64,000 nt of DNA from Camarhynchus parvulus (GCF_901933205.1 NC_044574.1:1-64000); one strand, 5' to 3'. Shown: positions 1 through 11,813, counted from the first letter of the stretch. Notes: generated by a model from the sequence alone, not told the origin. Numbers and translations are program-made.

Positions 1-263
1 GCAAGAGCTTTTCTATGTGAAAGAACTGAAAAGGACTTGGCATAATGCATTTTTTCCTGGAATAAGAGCACAGGCAGATGCAGCTTGTCAGCACTCACAG
101 CACTCCCTTCTCCTAACACAATTCTGGGCTCCTTTGCAAACTGCCTCTGCCATGTGGTTTTCTCCAGGAGAAACGAAAGAAATTTTCATGGCAGTTTGGA
201 AATTATGTTATCACAAATGAAAGAAAGTAAAGAAGAAATATTCCCTGCAAAAGCCTTTGGGAC
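1..263. other. Non-coding sequence, nothing recognised
   Basis: Short open frames only, without codon structure or splice context. The last five bases (259-263, GGGAC) are the left target-site duplication of the LTR that follows. If the CpG island near 2 kb belongs to a minus-strand gene, this stretch would be intronic. Confidence 0.5.
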
Positions 264-939
264 TGTTGAAGGTTGCATGCAAGATGTTTTCCATTACCAT
301 CTGTATGGCTGATTACCTTGTCAAGTGGCCAGTTTGCCTTACCTCTCTCTTTGAGTGACCACATTCACACCTCCCTGGGAGGGGACCTCTGCTGATAATA
401 GACTATTGAATATCAGTGCATGACTGATAAGAACTATAACATCCCATTGTGAGATGCTCCGCCCAGAGAGAGGAGGCAAGCATTGCCACCCCAATATACT
501 CTGAGATTCTGGAACACCAGCACGGTTTTTCTCCACGGGATTCCCTAGAGGAACAGCAGCTGCCTCTTCCTCCACTGGATCTTCAGAAGAAAGACTACAT
601 CCTTCTCTACAGATTCCCCTTGCTCCAACAGAACCACACCTGATACTTCAGAGGACTGCAGCCACATTTTCAATCGGACTGCCACCAACACCCTGACCCA
701 CAGGGTGTCAGGTTGAGTTCTGACTCTTGTCAGTGTTGTTCTAGTGGACTGCATTGTTTATTTTATTTTTTTTTTTTCTCCCTATTAAAGAACTGTTATT
801 TCCTGCTCCCATATCTTTGCCTGAGAGCCCCTTAATTTAAAATTATAGCAATTTGGAGGGGTGGGGAGGGTTTACATTCTCCATTTCAGGGGAGGCTCCT
901 GCCTTCCTTAGCAGACTCCTGTCTTTCCAAACCAAGACA
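264..939 (+). mobile_element. Solo LTR, ERVL-like, with 5-bp TSD
   Basis: The 676-bp unit begins TGTTGAAG and ends AAGACA, so it has TG...CA termini. It is flanked by the identical 5-bp direct repeat GGGAC at 259-263 and 940-944, the target-site length usual for class III (ERVL) elements. A T-rich run at about 767-778 is followed by an ATTAAA signal near 785, which favours + orientation. There is no internal region, so it is a solo LTR left by LTR-LTR recombination. Its 3' end resembles LTRs I have seen in passerine genomes, but this was not checked against a library. Confidence 0.8.
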
Positions 940-944
940 GGGAC

Positions 945-1949
945 CATCTGGGGTTGAATTGGGAAAGGGACATTAATTCCCTGCATTGCGAATACACAAC
1001 AACCTCCAACACACAGCACAGACCATCAAGTGGGGTCTAACAGCACCACTCTGACAAACCTCGTTGTCATTCTCCCTTTAAGTGACTTTTGCAATCAAAG
1101 TCTGAAGTTGACAAGCCCAAAAGCTCTGCCCAGCTGCCCAGGAACAAAAGGATACTCCCAGGGATGAGGCACATTCCCAGCAAACACTCCCAACACAGCA
1201 TAGAGGCAGCATTGGAGCTCGTGTGTGGGGCTGGCAAGGGCTGCCAGGAGGGCACAGTCCCCACGTGTGGTGGCAGTGGCAGTAGCAAACTGCCATGGTC
1301 TGATGGCACAACCGAGAGACACAGTCCAGCAATGCCCACGGGAGGTGCAGGCTTAGTTCTGCTCCCTGTGCTGCCACATCCCAGCAGAGGCAGAGATATA
1401 AACTCTCGTGATGCAACAAAATGCAGAGTCTGTTACCCTGATCCAGTTCAAACTCAGCGTCTGGGGCCAAACCCCACACCTACCAGTAAACACTGACCTG
1501 ATCTGACCTGGATCAGTCTCACCTCCAACATGATCCCACAGGTTTCTTGCCCAGGGCTGAGGGAAATCTGATATAATGCTAATAAATAAACTTTGCTGAG
1601 AGCAGTCACCATCCCAGTCCTTCAGGCTTTGTGAGATTTTGTAATGAACAGACCCAACTCCTCATCCTTAATCTAAATTTCTAACAGGTTTTGTTAGAAA
1701 TATACTGGACAGTAAATCAGACAACAGAATTAAAAGTCTGCACAAAGAATAACAGAAGGTTTCCCAAGAATAACAGAAGATCCTTTTTTTCCCCTCATTA
1801 CAGTGGGATCATGCTCTGTAAGCACTGCACAGTATCTCCTTCACGTTTTTGGCTGAAAGGCGGGCCAGGAGCAGTAAAATGCTGCCTTTGGCCACCCGAG
1901 GCAGTCCCAATGTCAGCTCACCTTACACCTCCAGACAGGTGTTTGTGCC
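945..1949. other. Non-repetitive stretch without recognised gene
   Basis: Moderate-GC sequence with overlapping chance open frames on both strands at 1067-1496, none resembling a known family. A strong minus-strand splice donor (AAG|GTGAGC) lies at 1922/1921, at the edge of the CpG island that follows. Confidence 0.4.
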
Positions 1950-2346
1950 AAACTTTGTGCGCACGGCGTCAGCAGCAAACACCCCCAAGGCCAGAGCTGC
2001 GCACGGCAAAGGCCGGCCCGGCGGCGCTTCTCATGCCCAGCCAGACACGGCCACCCGCTCCTGAGGGACCCCAGCCCTGCTCGGGGCTCTCAGTGCCCCC
2101 TCCTCAGGCGGAGCCGCCGGGCTGATCGCTCCCCGGGGAAGGGTGGAGGCACCGCCCAGCCCCGCACGGCACGGGCACCGAGCGGCCCACAGCGAGCCCG
2201 GCCACGCCCGGGAGCCGAGCCCCGCCGCCCCGCATCCTTCCCGCAGCCCTCCCTGAGCCCCGAGCCCTCCCGAGCCCCGAGCCGCCCCTGAGCCCCCGCA
2301 GCCCTCCCGCAGCCCTCCCGCCCGAGCGGCGGGGCGGCGGCAGCAG
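1950..2346 (-). promoter_or_regulatory. CpG island, candidate promoter or first exon
   Basis: This block of about 400 bp is very GC-rich and dense in CpG, sharply bounded by AT-rich DNA on the right. It contains short degenerate runs of CCGAGCCC and GCAGCCCTCCC. On the minus strand it leads into a good donor, AAG|GTGAGC at 1922/1921, so a noncoding first exon read right to left is plausible. The short minus-strand frames inside look like GC-rich chance frames. A weaker + donor (CAG|GTACCC) follows 2346. In human, DNAAF9 (C20orf194) lies head to head with ATRN, which fits a minus-strand promoter here. That assignment is inference from gene order only. Confidence 0.5.
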
Positions 2347-3029
2347 GTACCCATTCTTTACGGGAACTAGTTTAACTGATTCTGAGGCTTCCAACAATTC
2401 AATGAACATTTTCCTTGCAGAACTTTTGAAAGAAGCTCCTGATTTGTCTCTCATAAGTGCTCGGTTGCTTTGACAATGCGCTGATTTTTTCCCGTGTATT
2501 TTAGAGTAAGTTTGAGTTTACAGAAATAAATACAAAAACTTATTGAAAACTCTGGAAAGTAGAGACAGAAGAGAAAGGAAAGCTTTATTTGATAGTGAAA
2601 TACTTAATTGTTTTAAATGAGCAATAACACAGCTGATGTCACAATGTAATGTCCATTAATGCATTTAGTTATATGAGCAAATGCTACAGAGATTTACAAG
2701 GATTTGACTTACCAAACACTCTCTACAACCACAAATGCACAACTGAAAGGACTCTGAGTGTCCACTGGAATTGCACACATAATGCAAGTTGTGATTCATG
2801 GCCCTTGAGAGTGAGTAGTGGTTAAGAAAAGAGTTCATCAGGTCATAAATAATTTGAGAGACATTTAATTCTTTGTGGAATAAGATTAATTAAATTTTTC
2901 AGAGAAGTAGCATTGCAGATGTTAATATCAACAAATCAGCTATTGAGAGTTCTAAATATTTTGAAAGAAATGAACAAAAAATCTGCCAGTTGCAGCATTT
3001 CATTTATTCCATGAAATTGGAATTAATTT
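2347..3029. other. AT-rich unique sequence
   Basis: No repeat, exon or RNA gene recognised. Composition drops abruptly from the GC-rich island to AT-rich DNA. Confidence 0.5.
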
Positions 3030-3226
3030 AATCTCATTTTTAGAATCTTATTTCACTCTGAAATGAAATTTCACTATGAAATGAAATTTCATAGAATTTA
3101 ATTTCACTAAATTTCATTTCATTAAATTTTAAAATTTAATTTCATTTAATTCTATAGAATCTATTTTCTTTTCATTTCACTTCATTCCAGCAAGTTTAAT
3201 TTCATTTAATGAAATTAAATAAAATC
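3030..3226. repeat. Degenerate AT-rich TTTCATTT/AAATGAAA tract
   Basis: About 200 bp built from diverged copies of TTTCATTTAA and its complement AAATGAAATTT, alternating so that many local inverted repeats form. It looks like a decayed pentamer/decamer satellite (ATTTC-type). No coding potential. Confidence 0.75.
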
Positions 3227-3957
3227 ACAGATCTACTACTAAATTGTGATTTTGAAATGCAGTTCAGGGCACGACAACAAGACAGCAGGAATAGGGGAAC
3301 ATAAATAATGCTGTGCCCTATAATTAATCCTCTGGAAGCCCAGCTTCCCTACACCCATGGGGAGTGCAGAGGGGGTACCTGCCCTGTCAGCATGAATCAA
3401 ACCAGACACTCTGGGAAACAAACTGGTCTGCCTAGTGCAGACACTGGCTTGTGGTCCAGCAGATGCCAAGCCCGGTGATCATCCCAGGCAGATTTGGTTA
3501 CAAGGTGGGTTTGGGTGGGCAGGGAGTGCACAGCAGGTACAGGGCTAAACCCACAGCTGCTCTTCCCCCTCCTGGGAAATCATGGGGTGTGTCTTCAGGA
3601 CAGCCAGGTGGCTCTTGAGGAAAGCAAGGGCTAGAAACTACCCAATGAAATTTGACTTCCAACTACATTGATGGGAGCAACAGGAAATATAAAACAGATG
3701 AGAAGGCTCTGAACTTTCAAGTAAATGTCTGGGATAATCAGTTGATGGGATGAGTTTTTCTTCAGACCTCTCAGTTTTGGTTGAGTCTGTCATTCATTCT
3801 TTGGTGGAGGTCTGCCACATTTACCTTTGGCTTCCCGGAGGGTGCTGAAGCCCAGGAAGGATTGGTCCCAGCAGACTGTACTGGTGAGCCCTTCCCTGGG
3901 ACCTCCAGGACAAGAGGCAGAAAGAAGGTGCACCCCAGTCTTCTGCTGCAGTGCCCG
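3227..3957. other. Unassigned sequence
   Basis: No repeat family or exon recognised. Open frames here are short and unsupported. Confidence 0.4.
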
Positions 3958-4346
3958 TAGAGGCTGAGAGAGTTGGGGATGTTCAACCTGGAGAAGAAAA
4001 GGCTCTGGGGAGACCTTAAAACACCTGTCAGTGCCTAAAGGGGCTGCAGGAGAACTGCAGAGGGGCTTTGGACAAGAGAGGGAGTTGACAGGACAAAGGG
4101 GAATGGCTTTACAACAGTAGCTTGAGATGCAGCATTAGGGAGAAATTCTTACCTGTGAGGTTGGTGAGGCCCTGGCACAGGTTGCCCAGAAAAGCTGTGG
4201 CTGCCTCTGGATCGCTGGGAGTGTTCCAGACCAGACTGGATGGGGCTTGGACCAGCCCTGGACAGTGGAAGGTGTCCCTCTCCCTGGCAGGGGGATGGAA
4301 GAAGGTGGTCTTTAAAGTCGTTTCCAACCCAACCATTCTGTGATTC
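3958..4346 (+). mobile_element. CR1 LINE 3' fragment
   Basis: Reads as the end of CR1 ORF2 plus the 3' UTR: the leucine-rich end of ORF2 (GAGAGAGTTGGGGATGTTCA), the GTGAGGTTGGTGAGGCCCTGGCA block, the GGCTTGGACCAGCCCTGGACAG block, and a tail ending CCATTCTGTGATTC. It is 5' truncated, as most bird CR1 copies are. Confidence 0.9.
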
Positions 4347-5767
4347 TTCATTAGCCCTTACTCACCACTTAGCTGAATTTTCACAGCCCTTATTGCATTG
4401 TCTCCATGTATTCACTCCTTACACATGGGGCTTTCTTTGTCCAAATGCAGCAACATCACCTTCAATTCCTTTCTTTGACCTTTATGTACCAGAGGTCTCC
4501 ATCCACCTCCCCAGCCCCACTTCTGAGGTGCCTCCTCACAACTGGTTTTTCCATGACCATCATGATGAAAGATCCCTGCCTTTTTTTTTCCCCAAGAAGT
4601 CATGCCTCCCAAAAATTTAACTGTCTCTCTACTTTTCTTTGGGTCAGGTCCACAGATTCTGTTTTCTCCTAGAGATCAATATCCAGATGTCTGGGTGATT
4701 ATTGTGGCTTTATGAATCTGCAGCTGGAGGTCACCTCCAGGCTTGTTCATAAGAATCATAAAATGTTATCAGTTATCTAGTGTCAACAGTGTGATAAGTG
4801 CAACATAAGGCAATTTCACTGTGGCAGCCAACTTCCAATCTGTTTTCTTCCTGCTGGTTTTGTATCCAGCCAAACGAAGCACTCTGTGCAATTGCTCAAC
4901 TGCTCTAGGAAGGGAGATTTGAACTTCTTGCAGTCTGTAGGGTCTTGCTGTTGATTTCCAGCCCATCCAAGATTTATCCCTTGTGTCTTACTTCCCATGG
5001 TAATGGGCTGGGAGAACCTTTGCAATTTCATTTTCCCCCCTTCAACGCTTCAGCCTGAATCCTGCTGTCTGCAATTATCCAATGGTCAACTTTCCTGGGT
5101 CATAGACCATCATGCTGCAGCTGTGAGGATGTCTTGGGGATGGGAATGAGGGTTGGAAATAGCTTGAGACGGGGAAAGCATTTCTATTTCTGGCCAATCT
5201 GTCAAGAAATGAAGGCTCCAGGCATCTTCTTGCCTCCAGCACTGTATGGGAATGTCCAAACCCTCTGAGCCCATGAAGGCATTGGAGTAGCTCTGGAGGG
5301 TCAGGGCTCAGAAGAGCATTTTGCTCCTGCTGCATCAGGGATATCAGGGCAAATAAAGACTCCAATTAGGCAGAGTCTCAGCTGGCCACTTAGACACTTC
5401 CAAGGAGTTCTTCCTAGTGAATAAGTTATTTCCACTGCTGGGACAGTATCTTGTGAGAGATAACAGCAACAATTTGGTTATTTTAATGGCTTCATTTAAG
5501 CTGTGTAAATATTATCAGAAAATGACCTTTAGCATCTACCAGCATGAGGTGAAGTCCCTTGCTGCCCAAAAACCGGTTTCCGGAGCCTCTGAACCATTTA
5601 CCGTATATTTAACTCACCCAGGAGGTGTTTCACTCTACAAACTGGAAACTCTGAAATAACTCACAATGAAACATGATTTAATGAAGAGGTGGCTGTGCAT
5701 CTCCTCCAGGAGGGGCTTACACCAAGAAAGGATGAAACCAAAGAGCAGCTGAAGTCCCCATTTCATG
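4347..5767. other. Unassigned sequence between CR1 copies
   Basis: No gene or repeat family recognised. Open frames of 60-126 codons on both strands lack any recognisable domain. Confidence 0.4.
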
Positions 5768-6108
5768 ACTTTATAGCACTTTCCAGCGCCTAAAGGTGCT
5801 CCAAGAGAGCTGGAGAGGGGCTTTGGACAAGGATGTAGAGGGACAGGACAAGGGAAAAGGGCTTCACACCAACAGCAGGTGTAGATCAGACATTAGGAAG
5901 AAATTCTTCCCTGTAAGGATGGTGAGGCTCTGGCACAGGTTGTCCAGGGCAGCTGTGGCTGATCCTGGATCCCTGGCAGTGTCCAAGACCAGGATGGATG
6001 GGGCTTGGAGCAAGCTTCTAGTGGAAGGTGTTCTAGTGGAAGGTGTCCCTGCCCATGGGTCAGAACTGGGTGATTTTTAACACAAATAATTCAGTGATTC
6101 TATAATTC
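5768..6108 (+). mobile_element. CR1 LINE 3' fragment
   Basis: Starts in the TTATAGCACTTTCCAGCGCC block and runs through the CTGTAAGGATGGTGAGGCTC block to a degraded tail (GTGATTCTATAATTCTA). A short internal tandem duplication of CTAGTGGAAGGTGTT lies near 6017-6047. Confidence 0.88.
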
Positions 6109-6572
6109 TATTTACTGAGGCAGATCAAAGAGTTGAGCTTCCCAGAGACTGAAGATTTAATTAAAGCACAGCTTGGAAAAAAAAATCTAAAGGTCTCACA
6201 AGTATTCTAAAGGTATCAAACCAAAATATTTTAACATTTTAAGAGTGAGGCCTTTTCATTTTTCATTTTAGAAGGGCTACTTACTTCAGTCTCTTATGTA
6301 CTGGAAAAGAAAACAGTCAAAATAGAAACAGAACACTTTGATTGACCAGAAGTTTTGAGGGATATTCAGCGTTTCTCTCCAGCAGAAGTTGTAATGTTCT
6401 CTCTGACTCAGAACAAGGACCTGCTTTGGAATTGTGGCATAGTTTCATGATGAAGTGGGTGTTGCTGTAACCCACAAGTGATTAGAGATTATTTACATAC
6501 TGGGTTTGAGTGAAGCATGGTGAGGAACAACATGCATTCATTTAAGGCAGGAAATAGGGTATTTTATCTCAT
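6109..6572. other. Unassigned AT-rich sequence
   Basis: No gene, RNA or repeat recognised. Confidence 0.4.
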
Positions 6573-6856
6573 CTTTCTGTGACCAGTGACAGGACCCAAG
6601 GGAATGGCTGGAGCTGTGTTAGGGCAGGTTTAGGTGGAGATCTGGAAAGGCTCTTCCCCCAGAGGGTGCTCAGGCAGTGCCCAGGCTCCCCAGGGAATGG
6701 TCGTGGTGCCAGGGCTGCCAGAGCTCCAGGAGCGTTGGGGCAATGCGCTCAGGCTCAGGGTGGGATTGTTGGGGTGTCCTGTGCAGAGCCAGGAGTTGGA
6801 CTCAGTGATCCTGATGGATTCCTTCCAGCTCAGGACACTCTGTGCTTCTATGATTG
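6573..6856 (+). mobile_element. Young CR1 3' fragment
   Basis: Begins at CTGTGACCAGTGACAGGACC and ends at TTCTATGATTG. It is a close match along its length to 54313-54606, differing at only a handful of positions until the last 40 bases. The apparent 92-codon frame is CR1 ORF2/3' UTR read-through, not a gene. Confidence 0.9.
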
Positions 6857-6966
6857 ATTTTATCTAATCAAGGCAATAATAGGCTGGAACATTTGGCTTA
6901 TCATCATCTCCAGCTTTCAGAAACAATGTGGAGATCTGTCAACACTGTCAAGGCCTAGAGTAATTA

Positions 6967-7218
6967 TAAAATCAAGGAATGTTTTAGGTTGGAATGACCT
7001 TAAAGATCATCTCATTACACCCCCTGCCATGGGCAGAGACACCTTCCAGTAGACCAGGTTTCTCCAAGCCCCAGTGTCCAACCTGACCTTGGACACTTTC
7101 AGGGATAGGGGAGCTACAGCTGTTCTGGGCAACCTGTGCCAAGGTCTCACCACCCTCACAGGGAATAATCTCTTCTCAATATTCAATCTAATCTTGCCCT
7201 CTCTCACTTTAAACCCAT
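6967..7218 (-). mobile_element. CR1 LINE 3' fragment
   Basis: On + it reads from a degraded octamer tail through GGTTGGAATGACCTTAAAGA and CTGCCATGGGCAGAGACACC to ACAGGGAATAATCTC, the reverse complement of the CR1 3' end. 5' truncated. Confidence 0.9.
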
Positions 7219-7898
7219 CTTTAAACTGAAAGTTGAAACTGAGCCCTCTGCTTCAGGCAGAAGCAGTGCAGCCCACAATGTTCCCTAAGAAAATGCTGAA
7301 GCAATGGACCTGTACAAGCTCGGGGGATACAGTTAAATAAATTTGGTGTCCTAGACTTGGTTCATGGGGCAACAAATTTCCTCCCCTCTTTGTTTCACTC
7401 ACCTACTTCTTGGGATCTTGGCCATGATGTGGTCCTCATATATTTTCTTCCTGTAAGAATGAGGAAAAAAGAAGAGCAATTCAACAGCCCTGATTTTATT
7501 TTTTTTTTTCCCTTTGAACAATCTCAATGCTACCTGCATTGCAGTTCTGCAAGTTAATCTCGTAGATGCTTGTGCACACACAGGATCGGTATGATTGCAA
7601 TCTGCACATGAAAACCAATTCAGTGGAGACAGGAGGGAGGCTCGGGGGGGAAACACAGCCAGAAATCAATTGACTCAAGTCTGTGTATCAAAAGCACTGG
7701 AGAGAATCCCATCAATAAGATATAAACCACAAAACACCTTTACCTCCCTCCCTCCTGAAGCATTTGATAAGTGAATATAAAATACATGAAGGTCACGAGA
7801 AAGGCAGTTGGCACCTCTGTGCTGCTGTTAACAAGGAAAAGAGGCAGAGAAAGCAGCAGTAGGAGAAGGAAACAGGGATATCAAAGGAACTTTGGAGA
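7219..7898. other. Unassigned sequence
   Basis: No gene recognised. Contains a T-run at about 7500-7510. Confidence 0.4.
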
Positions 7899-8052
7899 GA
7901 ATCACAGAATTTTTTACGTTGGAAAAGCCCTCCGAGATCAACAAGTCCAATTGCTACCCCAGCATTGCCAAGGCCACCACTAACCCACATCTCGAAGTGC
8001 CACACCCAGACAGCTTTTAAATCTCTCCAGGTATGGGGACTGGGGACTCCAC
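7899..8052 (-). mobile_element. CR1 fragment, 3' half (split by an LTR)
   Basis: Begins AATCACAGAATTTTTTACGT and continues through the AAGCCCTCCGAGATCAACAA and CCCCAGCATTGCCAAGGCCA blocks typical of one older CR1 group. It stops at CTCCAC, exactly where the LTR at 8053 starts. It resumes at 8708. Confidence 0.85.
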
Positions 8053-8707
8053 TGAAGCGGTCAAGCTGGAGAAAGGTTGTCCTTCTTGGACGTCCTGGCT
8101 AGCTATCCAGCACCGCTAGCAGTAGGGGAGCACTATCCCGATCTCCGTGGTTCGGGACAGCACCTAAGGCAAACGCCCTGTGCTATGACAGCAGTGCTAC
8201 CTTGTGGTAGGACGTGGCTTGGCTTATGGCTGCAGTCAGCAGAAAAAGAAAAGAGCGCTCGCCAGCTGCGGTGAATCCAGATTTATTGAGTCCCAGGGGA
8301 ACCGACAACCGAAGAGGGCGAGGGAGGGGTTGCAACAGCTTATAACGAGGGAGGGAAACAAGGGAGGAGTCAGTCCTTGGACGAATAGGGTTTCAGAGGG
8401 GAATGGGATACAAAAGATTGACTTAGGGAGAACACCAATGGGGATAACTTGAGGGTGGGGCCCTGGCCCCTGAGCCAATCACTTGACACTCTAGCTGGAA
8501 GTTTCTAGAGAGTTCTAGAGAGAAGGGTGGGAGCGCCGAGTGATGGACAGGGCACCAGGGAGGGATTGGAGAAAGGATACCTTAGTCTCCAAGGCAACTA
8601 GGGAGGAGTTGGAATAACTGGCAGCACAAGGGAGAGAGGGGAGAACCAGGCCAGAACCATTACATGATAGGGGAGAACAGAACAGTCCAACTTATACAGA
8701 CACAACA
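8053..8707 (-). mobile_element. Solo LTR nested in a CR1
   Basis: On the minus strand the 655-bp unit starts TGTTGTGTCTG and ends CGCTTCA, giving TG...CA termini. A minus-strand AATAAA lies at 8287-8282, about 230 bp from the 3' end. The CR1 at 7899-8052 resumes at 8708, so the LTR inserted into a pre-existing CR1. The flanks show an imperfect repeat (ACTCCAC left, ACTCAC right), so the TSD is decayed or my boundary is off by a base or two. Confidence 0.75.
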
Positions 8708-8822
8708 CTCACTTCACCACTGCCCTGGGCAGCTGTGCCAGGGCTGGGCAGCCTTTCCAGGAAGACATTTCCCTAATACCCAGCCTGCAACTTCTCTGGA
8801 GCAACTTGAGGCTGTGTCCTCC
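8708..8822 (-). mobile_element. CR1 fragment, 5' part of split copy
   Basis: Continues the copy at 7899-8052: ACCACTGCCCTGGGCAGCTG, CCAGGGCTGGGCAGCC, then the CAACTTGAGGCTGTGTCCTC block on the + strand. Confidence 0.82.
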
Positions 8823-10962
8823 AGAGGGGATAAAAGAGATAGTGAAGGATTGTGGTTCACACTTGCAGGGACAAATACCTGCGGATGCGAGTAGGCACCT
8901 TTGACACTCCTGCTCCAGCTTTGTGCCTCCTGCTCTCCAGGAAAATGCTCCTTCCATAATGTGGGATGCCACAAAGAATCCACAAATCTGGGGGGTGTGA
9001 AGTACAGGAGGGCAGGGAAGGAAAAGGCTGAAGCACAACAAGTGAGTATTTTTCCCAACCTCCTCTTCTTGATTCCCCAAGAAAGAAAAGCTGGGTTGAA
9101 ATCTACGTGTGGTATTTGCCTATGGAGCTGGATACAGCCAATGTGAATTAAGATTCAGTTACTTTGATGGGCACAACATTCAGCAAGGACAGCAAAAAGA
9201 CATGAGAATCTTTAAGCCTCTTGCCTCTTCATCAGCACTACCAGGAGGGTTTCAGTCATGGACATGACTACTTGGATTAGGTTTAATGTGGAGGAGAGCC
9301 CTTGGATAGCACAAACAATATTCACATCAATGAAGACTAGGAAAGGAATGATCTGAGGAGTGACTGGTGGCAAAGAATGAGTGCTGAAAGTTTTGGTTGT
9401 GTAAGATGCAAAAGAAATATCAGATAACAAAGAAACAAACATATAAGAAAGAAATATCAGATAAACAAAGAAGTAAAAAGCTGAGATCTAGGTGCTATAT
9501 TTGGGTGAAAACCACAACAACAATCCCCATCTGTCCACCAGACACTTTCTAGGTGGGAAAAAACAGGATGAAATGGAACCTGAACCAAGGAATTGCATGT
9601 TTTATCTCATCTTTTCATCCTTATTCATTAAAAAAAGGATCAAAAAGCAATAATAACCTCCTTTGTCTTATCCTGCAAAATACTTTGCCTTCTCCAATCC
9701 ATGAAAATGAAATTCATTTTTCTCCCACAGTTCTCTACCGGCTATTTTGTCTCCTGTGCAACAGAGGGTTGAGTACAATGACATATAGATGCTTATATAT
9801 CTTAAAAGCCAATAAAGGTACTACACAGAGAGAAAGCCACCCCACACACTGTCAGTTGGACATGGCTCCTTGGCCACATCCAGGGCTTGCATCCCTGCTG
9901 CCATGCTTGGGGCCAGAGAAGCAAGGACGCCATGGGGACCTCATCCTGTCTCCCTGACCCCTCTCCATCCTCCCCCTCCTTGGGCCAGAAGAGCTTCTGT
10001 CTTGGCCAGTGGCCCTGAGATGATCTAGAATCCTCCTCATGTCCCAGCTGGATGGGCATTGAGCTTGCAGCCTGCATTAGAGGTTTTCAAAAGAGGAACA
10101 TCAGGAAATTACAAAAAAAAAAAAAAACATCATAAGAATAAGCTAAGAAAAAGTTTTTACCCTTCCTATACCAGCACAGTTAATACTAAGGAAAGTTACA
10201 GATCTGAACAAATAAAAGGAGGGTTAGACTGAGGAGGAGTAACCTAAATTTTAATGAAAAAGCTCCAGAGATGCTGCAGAATCAGACTAGTTAATCAAAC
10301 TAATTAAATGACTGCGAGATACACTAGTAGCATGGCTCAGTGAAATGAAGAGACTAGAAATTCTCTGTTCTCTTTCTATAAATATGCTGAACTTTGTTTC
10401 CCCTGCAGGTCCAGCCAGGCAGGTTTTAGCTGCTTAGAAATCCTTCTTGTTGTACAGACACAGGAGCCTGTCTTTATTTACCCAGGAATTCCTATAATAC
10501 ACAAGCTCTTCAGGCAAACCCTTCTTTAGGATTTGAGTGGTATTTTTAATGGGCATTTGAATGAGAGGTGGCACCATGATTTTGCCTTCTCCTGTGGAAA
10601 CAAGCAAGGCAGTGTATCATAGATTAGTTAATTTTCCTTCACAAAGAGGACACTTACTATTTACTGTCCCTGTTAGTATCTTGGATTGTCTGGTAATGAA
10701 ATATTTAATGCCAAGGTATTTATGCCACCTGCCAACTTGCCAAGACCACAGGGGTGTGAATGAGGGTATTAATTACTGCAGGAGAAAAGAAAGGCTTGTA
10801 GAGGTCAGAGAACGGCCTCTGGTGGAGCCCGGGAGTAGCAACAGCAAAACATTTGTGATGAACATGCTATTTCCATGGAAATAGGCAATGCACAGGGAAC
10901 AGTTTCATAGCCTGGCTTAAGGGGCAGGTGCTTGCCTTGCTGGGCCAGGAGGGTGTGCTGAG
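8823..10962. other. Long stretch without recognised gene
   Basis: No domain-bearing frame. It holds an imperfect tandem duplication of about 35 bp around 9411-9478 (AGAAATATCAGATAA occurs twice) and a run of 15 A at about 10110-10125. Frames of 76-134 codons look random. Confidence 0.4.
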
Positions 10963-11348
10963 GATCACAGAATCATGGAATGGTTTGGACTGGAAGGGCC
11001 CTCAAAGACCATCTAATTCCACCTTCTTCCATGGCCAGGGACATCTTCTGCTATCCCAGGTTTCTCCAACCTGGCCTGGAACACTTCCAGGGATGGGGCA
11101 GCCAAAGCTTCTGTTGACAACCTGTTCCAGAGGCTCACCACCCTCACAGCCAGGAATCCTTCCCAATATCCATCTAACCCTGCCCTCTGGCAGTGGGAAG
11201 CCATTCCCCCTGGTCCTGCAAGGCAATCAACACCTTTGTCCAAAATCCTTCTCCAGCTCACTTGGAGCCTCTTTAGGCACTGGAGGCTTCTCAAAGGTCT
11301 CCCCTCTCTTCTTTTCTCCAGGCTGAACCACCCAAGCTCTCTAGGGTG
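10963..11348 (-). mobile_element. CR1 LINE 3' fragment
   Basis: Starts at the octamer tail (GGATCACAGAATCATGGAAT) on +, and runs through CCTCACAGCCAGGAATCC and the CTTTTCTCCAGGCTGAACCA block to CTCTCTAGGGTGAA. About 385 bp of the 3' end is retained. Confidence 0.9.
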
Positions 11349-11349
11349 A

Positions 11350-11813
11350 ATACAGGCAGGATACGACCAGACACGCTGTGGGTCAGGCTGTTGGTAGCAG
11401 CCCCATTAAATGGTGGCTGCAGTCCCACTGGAGTGCTGGATGTGTTTCTGTCAAAGTGGTGATCCTGTAGAAGGGTCTGGTCCTTCTCTGAAGGTCAGTG
11501 GTGGTTATGGAGGTCTTGTCCTCTGGGAATCCAGTGGGTGGTGCTGCTGATGGTGTTCCAGACCTCAGCTGATATCCAGGTAGGAATGCTTGGTTCCTCC
11601 CCCTGGGTGGATCATCCTACAGTGGGGTGATGTAATTTTGAGTCATGCAGGGAGACCTTGATGGCCCATTAGTAGAAGATATCCCCAGGGGGGAGCTATG
11701 GGGGATGAGTCATGGAGAGGATAAAGAACACTGCCCATGCTACCTCAACAGCTTATGAAGATGGTAATAGAATACATATTTTGGTTACATCTTACATTGT
11801 AACCTAAGAGACA
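11350..11813. mobile_element. Probable solo LTR (boundaries approximate)
   Basis: The right end, CATTGTAACCTAAGAGACA, together with internal blocks (ACCTCAGCTGATATCCAGG, GATAAAGAACACTGCCCA, GATGGTAATAGAATACAT) looks like a common bird LTR whose reverse complement begins TGTCT(C)TTAGGTTAC. This rests on recall. I could not find a clean target-site duplication, and the left end is uncertain. Confidence 0.5.

Noticed and set aside
2031..2454. Gly/Arg-rich frames in the left CpG island
   Set aside because: CpG islands stay open by composition. The frames differ on each strand and carry no domain; kept only as a promoter candidate.
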